Assembly: GCA_029099685.1 (NCBI GenBank)
Contig: JAQXOO010000029.1
Coordinates: 1 to 64,000, forward strand
DNA: 64,000 nt
Direction: 5' to 3'
Source: Clostridia bacterium
GTDB lineage: Bacteria; Bacillota; Clostridia; Oscillospirales; Butyricicoccaceae
Both the position numbers and the translations under genes were made by a program. This document shows, piece after piece, positions 25,359-33,971 of this stretch. Within the stretch, counting starts at the first letter, position 1. Every line of letters begins with the position of its first letter. Below the pieces are notes generated by a model, which saw only the letters and a list, made by a program, of their open reading frames with translations, was not told where the DNA came from and did no database searches.

Positions 25359-26373
25359 GCCGCCCTCCTTCCTTTTCCGCCGCCGTCATCAGCGCCGCGT
25401 ACTTATGGCACATGACGAAATGCCCCGGCGAAATTTCCACGTTTTCCGGTTCCGTTCTGGCGCAGATATCCATGGCCTCCGGACACCGCCCGCAAAACTT
25501 GCAGCCTTCAACCACAGCCCCTGCATTCGGTGTTTCCCCCTGGAGGATCTTGCGCTTTTCCGTAAGGATCTTACCCGGTACCGGCATGATATCCAAAAGT
25601 GCCCGGCTGTACGGATGCATCGGATTTCTGACGATTTCGTCCGCAGTGCCGATCTCCATGATTTTTCCCAGATACATGATGGCAATCCGGTCAGAAATCA
25701 ACCATGCCAAAGACAGATCATGTGTGATGAACAGGTATGCCACACCCTTCTTATCCCGTTCCCGGAGCATCATCTTCACGATGCCGGTCCGGATGCTTGC
25801 ATCCAGCATGGATACCGGTTCATCCGCCACCACAAACTCCGGTTTCATGATCAGAGAGCCTGCAATGGCGGCACGCTGCCGCTGTCCGCCTGACAGCTCA
25901 AAGGGCCTGCGGTACATATAGTCATCAGCCGGCGTAAGTCCCGCTCCTTCCAGAGCCTCCCTGATACGTTTTTCGCGCTCTTCGCGGGTCGTTACCAGGC
26001 CGTTCACATCCAGCGGCTCTCCCACGATATCCGAAATAAACTGACGAGGGTTCAGGGACTGGTACGGATCCTGATAGATCATCTGCGCTTGTTTGCGGAA
26101 TTCCGACAGATCTTTTTTTCCGGTTATCTCCTGTCCATTGAAGAGAATGCTGCCGCCGCTGATCGGTGCCAGCCGGAGGATCGCCTTGCCGGTGGTTGTT
26201 TTTCCGGAGCCGGATTCACCTACCAGCGACAGTATCTCCCCTCGTCCGATGGAAAAGCTGACCCCGTCCACGGCCTTCAGCACCTGCGGTTTTCCAAAGA
26301 GGGTTTTCGCAAATCCCTTCTTCATCTCGAAATATACTTTTAAATCTTTTACTTCCAGCATTTTTTCAGCCAT
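25318..26373 (-). CDS. Peptide ABC transporter ATP-binding protein, OppF/DppF type
   Basis: 351-residue ATPase. Walker A GESGSGKT, Q-loop YQDPYQSLNP, signature ELSGGQRQR, Walker B FVVADEPVS, and the C-terminal HPYSRALLDIMP with Cys cluster (CKFCGRCPEAMDIC). ATG 26373 starts within the last codons of the DppD gene, with GGTGGTGA just before it. Second ATPase of a complete importer located between 25.3 and 30.9 kb. Confidence 0.95.
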   Translation of the reverse strand: MAEKMLEVKDLKVYFEMKKGFAKTLFGKPQVLKAVDGVSFSIGRGEILSLVGESGSGKTTTGKAILRLAPISGGSILFNGQEITGKKDLSEFRKQAQMIYQDPYQSLNPRQFISDIVGEPLDVNGLVTTREEREKRIREALEGAGLTPADDYMYRRPFELSGGQRQRAAIAGSLIMKPEFVVADEPVSMLDASIRTGIVKMMLRERDKKGVAYLFITHDLSLAWLISDRIAIMYLGKIMEIGTADEIVRNPMHPYSRALLDIMPVPGKILTEKRKILQGETPNAGAVVEGCKFCGRCPEAMDICARTEPENVEISPGHFVMCHKYAALMTAAEKEGGRHGNPETAESADGV

Positions 26374-27343
26374 TCTGTTCACCACCCCTCGCACATAAAT
26401 GGCAGGACACGAAGTGCTGCGGACCCACCTGCAGGAATTCCGGCTCTTCTGCGCTGCAGCGCTCTGCGGCTTCCGCGCATCTGGGACAGAACCGGCAGCC
26501 TTCCGGCGGATCGATCAAATTCGGCGGATAGCCCGGGATCCCGTCAGGGATCACCCGCTCCGTGCTGTGAATGTTCGGAAAGCAGTCCAGAAGCCGTTTC
26601 GTATACGGATGCATCGGGTGATTGAAAATATCATCCACTGTCCCCAGCTCCGCAATTTTCCCGGCATACATCACCGCGATCTTATCACAGGTTTCACTCA
26701 AAATGGATAAGTCATGGGTAATGAGGATCATCCCCATGTTCAGTTCTTTTCTCAGCTTTTCCAACAGCTCCAGGATCTGTGCCTGGATCATGACATCCAG
26801 CGCTGTCGTGGGCTCGTCTCCGATAATCAGTTTGGGGCTGCAGGCCAGCGCCATCGCGATCATGGCACGCTGCTTCATGCCGCCGGAAAACTCATGGGGA
26901 TACTGCGTTACACGTTCCTTCGCAATGCCGACCATCTCAAACAGCTCCCCGGCCCGCTCCCAGGCCTGCTCCTTCGTCATGTTCTGGTGGAGTATGCAGG
27001 CTTCCGCGATCTGCCACCCCACCTTTTTCACCGGGTTGAAGGCATTCATGGCGCCCTGAAAGATGATGGACACATCCTGCCAGCGGTGCTTCATGATTTC
27101 TTCTTCTGTCATGGAGGCATAGTCCACCCCTTCCAGCAAGATCTGACCGCCTTCCACCTTTCCTTCCTTCGGCAGCAGCTGGCAGATGGAGAGTGCTGTG
27201 GTGGTCTTGCCGCATCCCGACTCGCCCACAAGACCCAGGCACTGGCCGTAATCCAGGGTAAACGATACACCGTCCACTGCCTTTGCTTTCCCCTTGGAGG
27301 TGGTAAAATATGTTTTTAAATCTTTTACTTCCAGTAACTTCAT
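26366..27343 (-). CDS. Peptide ABC transporter ATP-binding protein, OppD/DppD type
   Basis: 325-residue ATPase with Walker [10 protein letters not shown]-loop FQGAMNAFNP, signature EFSGGMKQR and Walker B LIIGDEPTT, plus the usual C-terminal Cys-containing extension (CRFCPRCAEAAERC). Unlike the DppD at 0.5 kb it has no long N-terminal extension. It lies 10 bp behind the DppC-type permease gene and overlaps the OppF-type gene. Confidence 0.95.
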   Translation of the reverse strand: MKLLEVKDLKTYFTTSKGKAKAVDGVSFTLDYGQCLGLVGESGCGKTTTALSICQLLPKEGKVEGGQILLEGVDYASMTEEEIMKHRWQDVSIIFQGAMNAFNPVKKVGWQIAEACILHQNMTKEQAWERAGELFEMVGIAKERVTQYPHEFSGGMKQRAMIAMALACSPKLIIGDEPTTALDVMIQAQILELLEKLRKELNMGMILITHDLSILSETCDKIAVMYAGKIAELGTVDDIFNHPMHPYTKRLLDCFPNIHSTERVIPDGIPGYPPNLIDPPEGCRFCPRCAEAAERCSAEEPEFLQVGPQHFVSCHLCARGGEQNG

Positions 27344-27353
27344 GGTTTCTCTC

Positions 27354-28265
27354 CTACCGTTCTTTCAGCTTCGGATTGAGAATTTCATCGAAGGCGTACC
27401 CCATCAGGGTGAAGCCCAGGGCAACCAGGATCACGCAAAGCCCCGGTGTGATAAAATACCACCACGCACCGACTGTCATGGCACCGGTAGAATAAGCATC
27501 GTTCAGCATGGTTCCCCAGCTCGGATTCGTCGGATCTCCCAGACCCAGAAAGGCCAGGGACGTTTCCGTCAGAATGGAAGAGGACACGATCAGGATAGCC
27601 TCTGAGAAAACCAGCGGAAAGACATTTGGCAGTATGTGCTTCATCATGATATACCACTTTCCGGCTCCGATGGATCTGGTCCTTTCAACATATTGCTGTT
27701 CTTTGACGGACAAGGTCTGTGCACGTATGATCCGTGCCGTGCTTGACCATCCGGTCAGGCCGATGACCAGAATGATATTCCAGATGCTGTTTCCCATAAT
27801 AGCTGCCAGCACCATGCAGAATGGAAGCCACGGAAGTACCAGGAAAAAGTCTGTGATACGCATCAGCAGATTGTCCACCCAGCCCCCGATGTATCCTGCC
27901 GTGATTCCGATCAATGTGCCCAATACCATGGAAATCACCGTCGCCGTCAGTCCAACAAACAGGGAGCTTCTTGCTCCATTCACCAGATATGCAAGCACAT
28001 CTCTTCCCTGATTATCGGTACCCAGCCAGTGCTCGGACGACGGTACATTGAAGATCATATCTCTGGACGATGCAATATCGGTGGTCTTAAACGGCATTAC
28101 CACAGGGCCGAATATGGCCATCAATGCAAAAAACGCGATGATTATAATGCCAACACGAGCCATTTTATTTGACCACACTTCCCGGAAGAACTGCCTTGTT
28201 TTCATCTTTTGCAGATCCCGTTTCAGACGGTCTGTTTCATACCGCTCACGTCGATTTCCCATCAT
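27354..28265 (-). CDS. Peptide ABC transporter permease, DppC type
   Basis: 303-residue permease: a cytoplasmic N-terminus (RERYETDRLKRDLQKMKTRQ), TM1 (VGIIIIAFFALMAIFG), the periplasmic HWLGTDNQGRDVLAYLVNGAR motif that marks DppC/OppC, and the EAA loop RSIGAGKWYIMMKHILPN. Two adjacent ATGs (28265, 28262) share the AAAGGGGG site. It follows the DppB-type gene by 12 bp. Confidence 0.94.
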   Translation of the reverse strand: MMGNRRERYETDRLKRDLQKMKTRQFFREVWSNKMARVGIIIIAFFALMAIFGPVVMPFKTTDIASSRDMIFNVPSSEHWLGTDNQGRDVLAYLVNGARSSLFVGLTATVISMVLGTLIGITAGYIGGWVDNLLMRITDFFLVLPWLPFCMVLAAIMGNSIWNIILVIGLTGWSSTARIIRAQTLSVKEQQYVERTRSIGAGKWYIMMKHILPNVFPLVFSEAILIVSSSILTETSLAFLGLGDPTNPSWGTMLNDAYSTGAMTVGAWWYFITPGLCVILVALGFTLMGYAFDEILNPKLKER

Positions 28266-28277
28266 GCGGCCCCCTTT

Positions 28278-29246
28278 CTAACTTTTTACCCTCGGATCAA
28301 TAAATCCGTAGATGCTGTCCATTATAAAATTAGCGAGAATGACGGCTACCGTGGACACAAAGAAGCATCCCTGCAGTACCGGGTAATCTCTGCGGTTCAG
28401 CGCCTCATACATGAGCTGCCCCAGTCCCTTCCAGCTGAATAAAGTCTCCAGCTGAATCGCGCCGCCCAGTATGGCTGCAATGTTCAGAGCGATGATGGTC
28501 CCCATAGGCACCATTGCGTTTGGGATAGCATGGTGCAGAAGAATGTATTTCGTAGAGAACCCCTTTGCTCTGGCGGTGTTTATGTAGTCCTCCGTGAGAA
28601 TATTCATCATGGTGCTCCGCATCGTGACAGCATAGACGCCGATCATCAAAAGGCCCATACAAAGCATCGGAAGGATCATGTGATGCAGATAGTCCTGCAC
28701 ATGCATCCATCCCTGATAATTGGTTCCCGGTGTCGTGATGCCGCCGGTCGGGAATATGCGGAATATAACGCAGAAGAAAAAAATCAGCAGCATGGCGAAC
28801 CAGAAGGTGGGCATGGAGTACAGAACCAGTGACCCGGACAGCAGTCCGGTATCCAGCTTGCTGCCCCGTTTCTGAGCGCAGATCACACCAATGAGAAGCC
28901 CCAGCAAGATGGCTACCACTTCTGCGCAAAGCAGCAGAATGACCGTATTGGGAAGCCGCCCCGCTATGATGGCCAGCACATTGGAGCTCCCATCATAGGT
29001 ATAGAAAGATTCACCGAAATCTCCGGTGAGCAATTTTTCCAGATAAATTCCAAACTGTGTCGTAATGGGCTGATCCAGACCTGCTTCCGCCATGAGGCGC
29101 GCCTTTACGGTCTCCGACGTGTTCGCCTTTGCGATAATGGTTTCCACATTGCCCGGCATGACCCGGAACAGGAAAAAATTAAACGCGATCACAAAAAAGA
29201 TCGTAACGCAGGAAAAGAAGAATCTCTTAATAATACGAAGTGCCAA
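28278..29246 (-). CDS. Peptide ABC transporter permease, DppB type
   Basis: 322-residue permease with the DppB/OppB layout: IIKRFFFSCVTIFFVIAFNFFLFRVMPG at the start, a large extracytoplasmic loop, EAA loop NTARAKGFSTKYILLHHAIPNA, and a C-terminus ending SIYGFIDPRVKS. AAAGGAGGAGG precedes ATG 29246. It is separated from the solute-binding protein gene by 77 bp that contain a stable hairpin. Confidence 0.94.
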   Translation of the reverse strand: MALRIIKRFFFSCVTIFFVIAFNFFLFRVMPGNVETIIAKANTSETVKARLMAEAGLDQPITTQFGIYLEKLLTGDFGESFYTYDGSSNVLAIIAGRLPNTVILLLCAEVVAILLGLLIGVICAQKRGSKLDTGLLSGSLVLYSMPTFWFAMLLIFFFCVIFRIFPTGGITTPGTNYQGWMHVQDYLHHMILPMLCMGLLMIGVYAVTMRSTMMNILTEDYINTARAKGFSTKYILLHHAIPNAMVPMGTIIALNIAAILGGAIQLETLFSWKGLGQLMYEALNRRDYPVLQGCFFVSTVAVILANFIMDSIYGFIDPRVKS

Positions 29247-29280
29247 TTCTTCCTCCTCCTTTCCTTTTTCTTATATAATC

Positions 29281-29303
29281 AGAGGGGCAGAACCTGCCCC
29301 TCT
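29281..29303 (-). terminator. Intercistronic hairpin after the solute-binding protein gene
   Basis: Stem AGAGGGGCAG / CTGCCCCTCT with a tiny loop and only an AT-rich, not T-only, tail. Such leaky hairpins after a binding-protein gene usually stabilise its mRNA and lower permease expression. Confidence 0.6.
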
Positions 29304-29323
29304 CATAGTTCAGTTTACAGCCG

Positions 29324-30913
29324 TCATCCGTTTGCAGGCGCAAGATGACAATAGTTGTAATACAGTTCGTTGCCAAATAAGCCGTGACTGTTTGCCTTGT
29401 ATCCGGTCCATTTTGCAGAATTGATCGCCTGTACGCTCTGGTCGAAGCACAGGAAGGTATAGGGGCAGTCCTCGTACAGGATCGCCTGACAGTCTTCGAT
29501 GTACCGTGCGCGTTCAGCCGGATCGGCTGTAGCGTATACAAGGTCATAAGCTGCATCGAATTCCGGATTCTGATAGGAAACGCCGGCATAGCCCAGTGTT
29601 TCGTAATCCTGGAAAATACACATGATGGTTCCGGGATCCGCGTCACCGCCCCAGCCGTCCAGGATCAGCTGCCAGTCCGGATTTCCGTCATAACAGGTAT
29701 CCCACATTGCGGTCTTTTCCATGGGATTCCATGCAATTTCAATTCCCGCCTGCTGACAGTTGGTAATCAGCATATTTACGGTCGCGCTCTGCCAGGAGCT
29801 TCTGTCGGAAGCCGTAATAACTTCCAGACTGATCTTCTGTCCGTTCTTTTCACGAATACCGTCGCCGTCGGTGTCCTTGTATCCGGCCGCATCCAGAAGT
29901 TCATTTGCTTTCGCAATGTTCAGGTCTCTCTTTTCTGCAGGCGTATAGATGAAACCATCATTGTTGACCGCACCGTAAGCGATATCGGCCAGTCCGCCGT
30001 AGCTCATTTCAATGACGTTTTCCTTATCGACGCAGTAGTCAACGGCATATCGGATGGTCTTATCTGCGCACAGTTCATCCAGAAGGTTGTATCCCAGGTA
30101 TTCGAAACCAAAGGAGGCATATGCGCCGGCTTCAATACCGGACACCGAACTCAGCGCATCCAGCTGCGTCTTTTCCAGCGTATAGGCCGCATCCACTTCC
30201 CCCAGCTTCAGCGCCTGGGCGATGGCATCGGAGTTGTTGTATTCGGTAAATACCAGCACGTCGATAGCCGGAACATCGCCCCAGTATTTTGCGTTCTTCA
30301 CAAAGGCCGTACTGCCGCTGCCGCTTCTTTCCGGACTGTAGATAAACGGACCGGAGCCGACCAGTTCTGCCGGTTCATAACTGAGTACGTCTTCCAGGCC
30401 GCTCCAGATGTGTTCCGGCAGGATCGGAATGATCTGGTACAGCATATCCGGCTTGGCGTTTTCGCAATGAAATACCACTGTGAAATCATCCGGACATTCA
30501 ACAGATACAAAACCGGATGCATGGAGAGAATACATGTAGCTGTCGACCGCGTGTTCGTAGGTCCACTTTACGTCTGCAGAAGTCAGCTGCTCGCCGTCAC
30601 TGAAGTAAACATCGTCTCTCAAATGGAAGGTCCATACATTGTTTTCTTCGGTCCAGTCCTTTGCCACTCTCGGTATGGCATTGTACTCATCATCATAGGT
30701 AATCAGACAATCGTATGCTATGTTCAGCCAGTCATAAACCATGCTGCTTTCGGTTGTGAAGAAGTTTAGGGTATCGTAGCCGCCGGGGATCGCCACGTTA
30801 AAAATCACTTCTCCACCCTCGTCCTTGGATGGGCTGCCTCCACAGGCTGCCAGTGAAAAAATCATGATCAGCGCAAGCAGGCTTGCAAACAGCTTCTTTC
30901 CGGTTTTCTTCAT
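29324..30913 (-). CDS. Peptide ABC transporter solute-binding lipoprotein
   Basis: 529-residue SBP_bac_5 protein anchored outside the membrane. Signal peptide with lipobox LAAC (Cys24, followed by GGSPSKD). Conserved pieces: PRVAKDWTEENNVWTFHLRDDVYFSDG, the signature region, and LDGWGGDADPGTIM. It captures peptides or similar oligomers for the DppBCDF subunits encoded next. Ribosome site AAGGAGG lies ahead of ATG 30913. It starts 19 bp after the MccF-family gene, so both are probably on one mRNA. Confidence 0.95.
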   Translation of the reverse strand: MKKTGKKLFASLLALIMIFSLAACGGSPSKDEGGEVIFNVAIPGGYDTLNFFTTESSMVYDWLNIAYDCLITYDDEYNAIPRVAKDWTEENNVWTFHLRDDVYFSDGEQLTSADVKWTYEHAVDSYMYSLHASGFVSVECPDDFTVVFHCENAKPDMLYQIIPILPEHIWSGLEDVLSYEPAELVGSGPFIYSPERSGSGSTAFVKNAKYWGDVPAIDVLVFTEYNNSDAIAQALKLGEVDAAYTLEKTQLDALSSVSGIEAGAYASFGFEYLGYNLLDELCADKTIRYAVDYCVDKENVIEMSYGGLADIAYGAVNNDGFIYTPAEKRDLNIAKANELLDAAGYKDTDGDGIREKNGQKISLEVITASDRSSWQSATVNMLITNCQQAGIEIAWNPMEKTAMWDTCYDGNPDWQLILDGWGGDADPGTIMCIFQDYETLGYAGVSYQNPEFDAAYDLVYATADPAERARYIEDCQAILYEDCPYTFLCFDQSVQAINSAKWTGYKANSHGLFGNELYYNYCHLAPANG

Positions 30914-30932
30914 CTCGGGTTCCTCCTTGTCG

Positions 30933-31880
30933 TTATATTACTCCGGCTTCCAACACCGTGAATGTCTTCTTGTCTGCATCCAGCCGGCACCTGACACCCA
31001 GCGGCAGTGTGGCAAGGTCCTCACCGTGCCCCATGGGCAGTCCGTACAGGGCGGGTTTTTTCAGGGGTTCCAGATAGTAGGTGAGCACATCCTCCAGCGT
31101 TGTGTCACATACAAACCCAGGCTTATAATCGTAAGGTACGCAGTTTTCGCAATGGCCAATCATGAACCCTGCGGCATCCTTGAGCTTTCCCGCATTCCGC
31201 AGATGGCTCAGTGCGTGGTCCATGATCCATGGCTCTGCGTCTACATCCTCAAAAAAGAGGATTTTATCCTTACAGTCGATTTCGTAAGGGGTGCCCAGGC
31301 TGGCGCAGATCAGCGTCAGGCAGCCCCCCACTACGGGCGCTTCACAGGCACCTCCGTGAATGGATGTGAGCCACTTCTTCGGGCTGCTTTTTTTGATTTC
31401 TCCGGCAGGCTCAGGAATTCCCAGCGTCCTGAAAAAGCTTTCTTTCGTATAGGCACTCAGATCTTCCTCGTTGAACCGTGCCATACCCGGACTGTAGAAG
31501 GTTACCAGACCGCTGAATTTCTGGATGGCCAGGTGCAGGGATGTGATATCGCTGAATCCGGTAAAAATCTTCGGTTTGCGGCGGATCAGTTCATAATCCA
31601 GTTTGTCGATGATCTGGGCAGATCCATAGCCCCCCTGGGTTACAAAGATGGCATCGATATCCTCCCTTTCAAACATTTCGTTGATATCATCCGCCCGTTC
31701 CTGCTCACTGGCTGCAGTGAACCCTTTGGTCTTATTCACGTTTCTGCCAATGACCACCTTGTAGCCCAGGTTTTCCAGATATTCTTTCGCCCTGACAATT
31801 TCGCTGCGGTTCTCCGATGGGCTTGCCGGAGATACAACACCAATGGTATTTCCTTTTTCCAGATGTTTTGCTTTCATCAT
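30933..31880 (-). CDS. S66-family serine carboxypeptidase (LD-carboxypeptidase/MccF)
   Basis: 315-residue S66 peptidase. Nucleophile Ser110 in TGFSDIT, and the Glu211/His285 pair in FFEDVDAE and LPMGHGED. No signal peptide, so it is cytosolic. The family includes LdcA (recycling of murein tetrapeptide) and MccF, which cleaves microcin C and its toxic aminoacyl-nucleotide inside the cell. Fused in operon with a peptide importer and two dipeptidases, it could detoxify or process imported peptides, or recycle murein peptides; the sequence alone does not decide. One base separates it from the small TM-protein gene upstream. Confidence 0.9.
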   Translation of the reverse strand: MMKAKHLEKGNTIGVVSPASPSENRSEIVRAKEYLENLGYKVVIGRNVNKTKGFTAASEQERADDINEMFEREDIDAIFVTQGGYGSAQIIDKLDYELIRRKPKIFTGFSDITSLHLAIQKFSGLVTFYSPGMARFNEEDLSAYTKESFFRTLGIPEPAGEIKKSSPKKWLTSIHGGACEAPVVGGCLTLICASLGTPYEIDCKDKILFFEDVDAEPWIMDHALSHLRNAGKLKDAAGFMIGHCENCVPYDYKPGFVCDTTLEDVLTYYLEPLKKPALYGLPMGHGEDLATLPLGVRCRLDADKKTFTVLEAGVI

Positions 31881-31881
31881 T

Positions 31882-32205
31882 TCAGCCGTTCTCCCTCCTC
31901 CGGACAGCCCGCAGCTTTCGCCGGTTCAGCTTCATGCAGAGCGTGGTCAGTGCCGCTCCTGCAAGGAAAGCAAAAACACCTATCACAATGTATGCTTCCC
32001 CTCCGTTATGCAAAAGCACCGTACCATACTCCGTCTGTATGGTAAAAATACCCGGCCCCTGTTTCAACCTGAGCAAACTGCCGATTCCGCCGCTCAACAT
32101 GATGCACACGGCGGCCAGGCTGACCATAGCCCTTTTCTCATACCTGCTGCGGTACCGTGAAATCTGTTTTCGGATCTGCTTCATTCTCACACTGGAATCC
32201 CGCAA
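31882..32205 (-). CDS. Small two-TM protein, resembles the 33.6-33.9 kb protein
   Basis: 107 residues: basic cytoplasmic N-terminus (MKQIRKQISRYRSRYEKR), TM1 (AMVSLAAVCIMLSGGIGSLL), an outer loop of about 30 residues, TM2 (YIVIGVFAFLAGAALTTLCM) and a basic tail RRKLRAVRRRENG. The same plan and similar TM2 (YVIMAIFAFLLGVCVTML) occur in the gene next to the sigma factor. The start is read as TTG 32205 because GGGAGGAG lies nine bases before it; ATG 32184 is the alternative. Function unknown; an anti-sigma or signalling partner is a guess from context. Confidence 0.65.
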   Translation of the reverse strand: MRDSSVRMKQIRKQISRYRSRYEKRAMVSLAAVCIMLSGGIGSLLRLKQGPGIFTIQTEYGTVLLHNGGEAYIVIGVFAFLAGAALTTLCMKLNRRKLRAVRRRENG

Positions 32206-32268
32206 AAGTCCGATCTCCTCCCTTCCTCTGAAATGACCTGTTGTTGTATGAAAGACAAAAAAAGAAAA

Positions 32269-32297
32269 AAACTTCCACCCCCGGCAGAAGTTTTTTA
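32269..32297 (-). terminator. Terminator after the PrsW-like gene
   Basis: Minus strand AAAAAACTTC, 11-nt GC-rich loop, GAAGTTTTTTTC with a further T run. It splits the locus into a sigma/protease part and a peptide-handling part, probably with read-through since no clear promoter follows. Confidence 0.75.
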
Positions 32298-32321
32298 AAG
32301 TTTTTGTTTCTGATCGTCCTG

Positions 32322-32963
32322 TTATTCCAGCCGGATATGTACCTTCGGCAGCAGGATCCTCGATCCGAAGATGCAAAGGATCAGCACGGACGGGAACATG
32401 TATCCGACCGTCTGCCACACGCCTTCTGCCGTAACCAGCAGATTATAAATGGCATGAAACACGATACAGGCCCCCAGGATCCCGACCGTTCCTGTGACAG
32501 CAAGCCATCGCTGGCGGAACACGTACGCGATGCCATAGCCAACAGCGATCCCGCACAAAATATGAATTGCACCCGCCGACATGCCGCGAATCAGAAGAAA
32601 CGTGAAATTCCCGGCTCCGTTTTCTGACAGGTAACACACATTTTCAAAAGTGGCGAAGCCAACTGCAATGGATATTGCTGCCGGCGTGATTTCCTGCGGT
32701 TCCGGCTCAAAGATGAGGATAAAAAACAGCAGCGGCACCAGTTTCAGTATTTCCTCGCAGACCGGAGAGATCTCAATGGCCGCAGTGACGCCGTCCACCT
32801 GATACAGCACCATAAAAAAGCTGTTCACATATGCCGATACCATGCAGATCCCCATTCCGATGCAGAGCAGCAAGGTAAACCTTCGCTGGGTCCCTTTCAC
32901 TAAAAGCAGAGAAAGCAGCAGCGGTACGGAAATGCAGATAAACACATTTTCAATATAGGTCAA
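32322..32963 (-). CDS. PrsW-family glutamic intramembrane protease
   Basis: 213-residue polytopic protein with the PrsW catalytic residues: paired Glu in SPVCEEILK (70-71), Glu107 in GFATFENVCYL, His134 in AGAIHILCG and a late FHAIYN. Bacillus PrsW makes the first cut in the anti-sigma factor RsiW in response to antimicrobial peptides. Start is read as TTG 32963, whose codon overlaps the TGA of the gene upstream, with AAAGGAGG ten bases before. Close to the ECF-type sigma gene, it is likely the membrane sensor-protease of that system. Confidence 0.82.
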   Translation of the reverse strand: MTYIENVFICISVPLLLSLLLVKGTQRRFTLLLCIGMGICMVSAYVNSFFMVLYQVDGVTAAIEISPVCEEILKLVPLLFFILIFEPEPQEITPAAISIAVGFATFENVCYLSENGAGNFTFLLIRGMSAGAIHILCGIAVGYGIAYVFRQRWLAVTGTVGILGACIVFHAIYNLLVTAEGVWQTVGYMFPSVLILCIFGSRILLPKVHIRLE

Positions 32964-33589
32964 GGCTGCTGCGCCTCCTTTCTGATCATCCGGAACAAAC
33001 TGCACAGACTGAGCGTAAACAGGATATCCACTGCGAAGTACAGATTAAACGTACTGAAGTCCGAAACATACTCCGAAACAAAATACACCAGTATCTGAAG
33101 AATTACCACGGCAATCATCATCCGGTCGAAGGCTGCCGGATGTGCGCCAGACAGATGGGCACGGCGGATTCTGATGGATGAAATATATACGATGGCGCTC
33201 GCGATCACGCCGAATGCCAGGGACATGAGAATGGAGTTTCCCATGACCTCGCTGTGCACCGAGGCTGCCAGGGTGAACAGCGCCAGCATTGCCGGAACCG
33301 GCTGAAAATCCACGTTTTTCCGTTCCTGCCGCAGTATGACGAGGAACAGGAAAAACAGATATCCGGCCATCCAGGAAATTTCAGATACATAAAAGATCCG
33401 CGGGATGTCTCCGATGATCGTAAGATGGAGCATGTAAAAAAGCGTTCCCAGCATGATACTGCCATAAGCACATGCCAGCACCACCAGCTTGCGGCTGGAA
33501 TACTTCAGCCCGGCGGCGCCCGAAACGACCATCATGCCCATCAGCGACAAGGTCTGAAAAACATTATCATAAATTTCAAAGTTATCCAT
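32960..33589 (-). CDS. Multi-TM protein of unknown family in sigma operon
   Basis: 209 residues with six hydrophobic segments (TLSLMGMMVVSGAAGL, LVVLACAYGSIMLGTLFYML, YLFFLFLVIL, AMLALFTLAASV, IVYISS, MIAVVILQILVYF, LYFAVDILFTLSLC). No enzyme motif recognised. Its layout recalls histidine-kinase or 7TM-type sensor membrane halves without the kinase part. It overlaps both neighbours (eight bases with the two-TM gene, four with PrsW), so the products probably work together. Confidence 0.75.
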   Translation of the reverse strand: MDNFEIYDNVFQTLSLMGMMVVSGAAGLKYSSRKLVVLACAYGSIMLGTLFYMLHLTIIGDIPRIFYVSEISWMAGYLFFLFLVILRQERKNVDFQPVPAMLALFTLAASVHSEVMGNSILMSLAFGVIASAIVYISSIRIRRAHLSGAHPAAFDRMMIAVVILQILVYFVSEYVSDFSTFNLYFAVDILFTLSLCSLFRMIRKEAQQP

Positions 33590-33971
33590 GTTCGCCTGAC
33601 TCCTTCGGATCAGACTCCTTTGAATCAGACTCGTGCATCTGCCGCTGCTGCCTGCGGTGGATCACATGAAGGAGCATCGTCACGCAGACCCCCAGCAAAA
33701 AGGCGAAGATGGCCATGATCACATAGCCCAGTGCCTCGCTTCCGGCCAGCAGGCTGGCTGCTCCCGATGTATGGGATACCGGTGCTTCGCCAAAACCGGA
33801 GGTGATGTGCGGCATTGCGCTGCCGATGACCGCCAGAAGGCACAGACACGCTGCCAGGCTCACTCCGCTTAGGACCGTCATCTGAATTTTTTGTTTTTTC
33901 CTCTGCTGTTCTTTTCTGATGATTTCAGCGCGCCGCCGGACCAGCGCCGCGCGTTCCTCATTTGTCCGCAT
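33582..33971 (-). CDS. Small two-TM protein, candidate anti-sigma partner
   Basis: 129 residues: charged cytoplasmic helix (RTNEERAALVRRRAEIIRKEQQRKKQK), TM1 (about 32-54), an outer Ser/Gly-rich loop, TM2 (YVIMAIFAFLLGVCVTMLL) and a polar tail. The start overlaps the sigma gene by 14 bp, the classic position of an anti-sigma gene. It lacks the HxxxCxxC zinc motif of RsiW-type anti-sigmas. The outer loop between two helices could be the PrsW target. Homology is not recognised; the role is inferred from position and topology. Confidence 0.68.
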   Translation of the reverse strand: MRTNEERAALVRRRAEIIRKEQQRKKQKIQMTVLSGVSLAACLCLLAVIGSAMPHITSGFGEAPVSHTSGAASLLAGSEALGYVIMAIFAFLLGVCVTMLLHVIHRRQQRQMHESDSKESDPKESGEHG

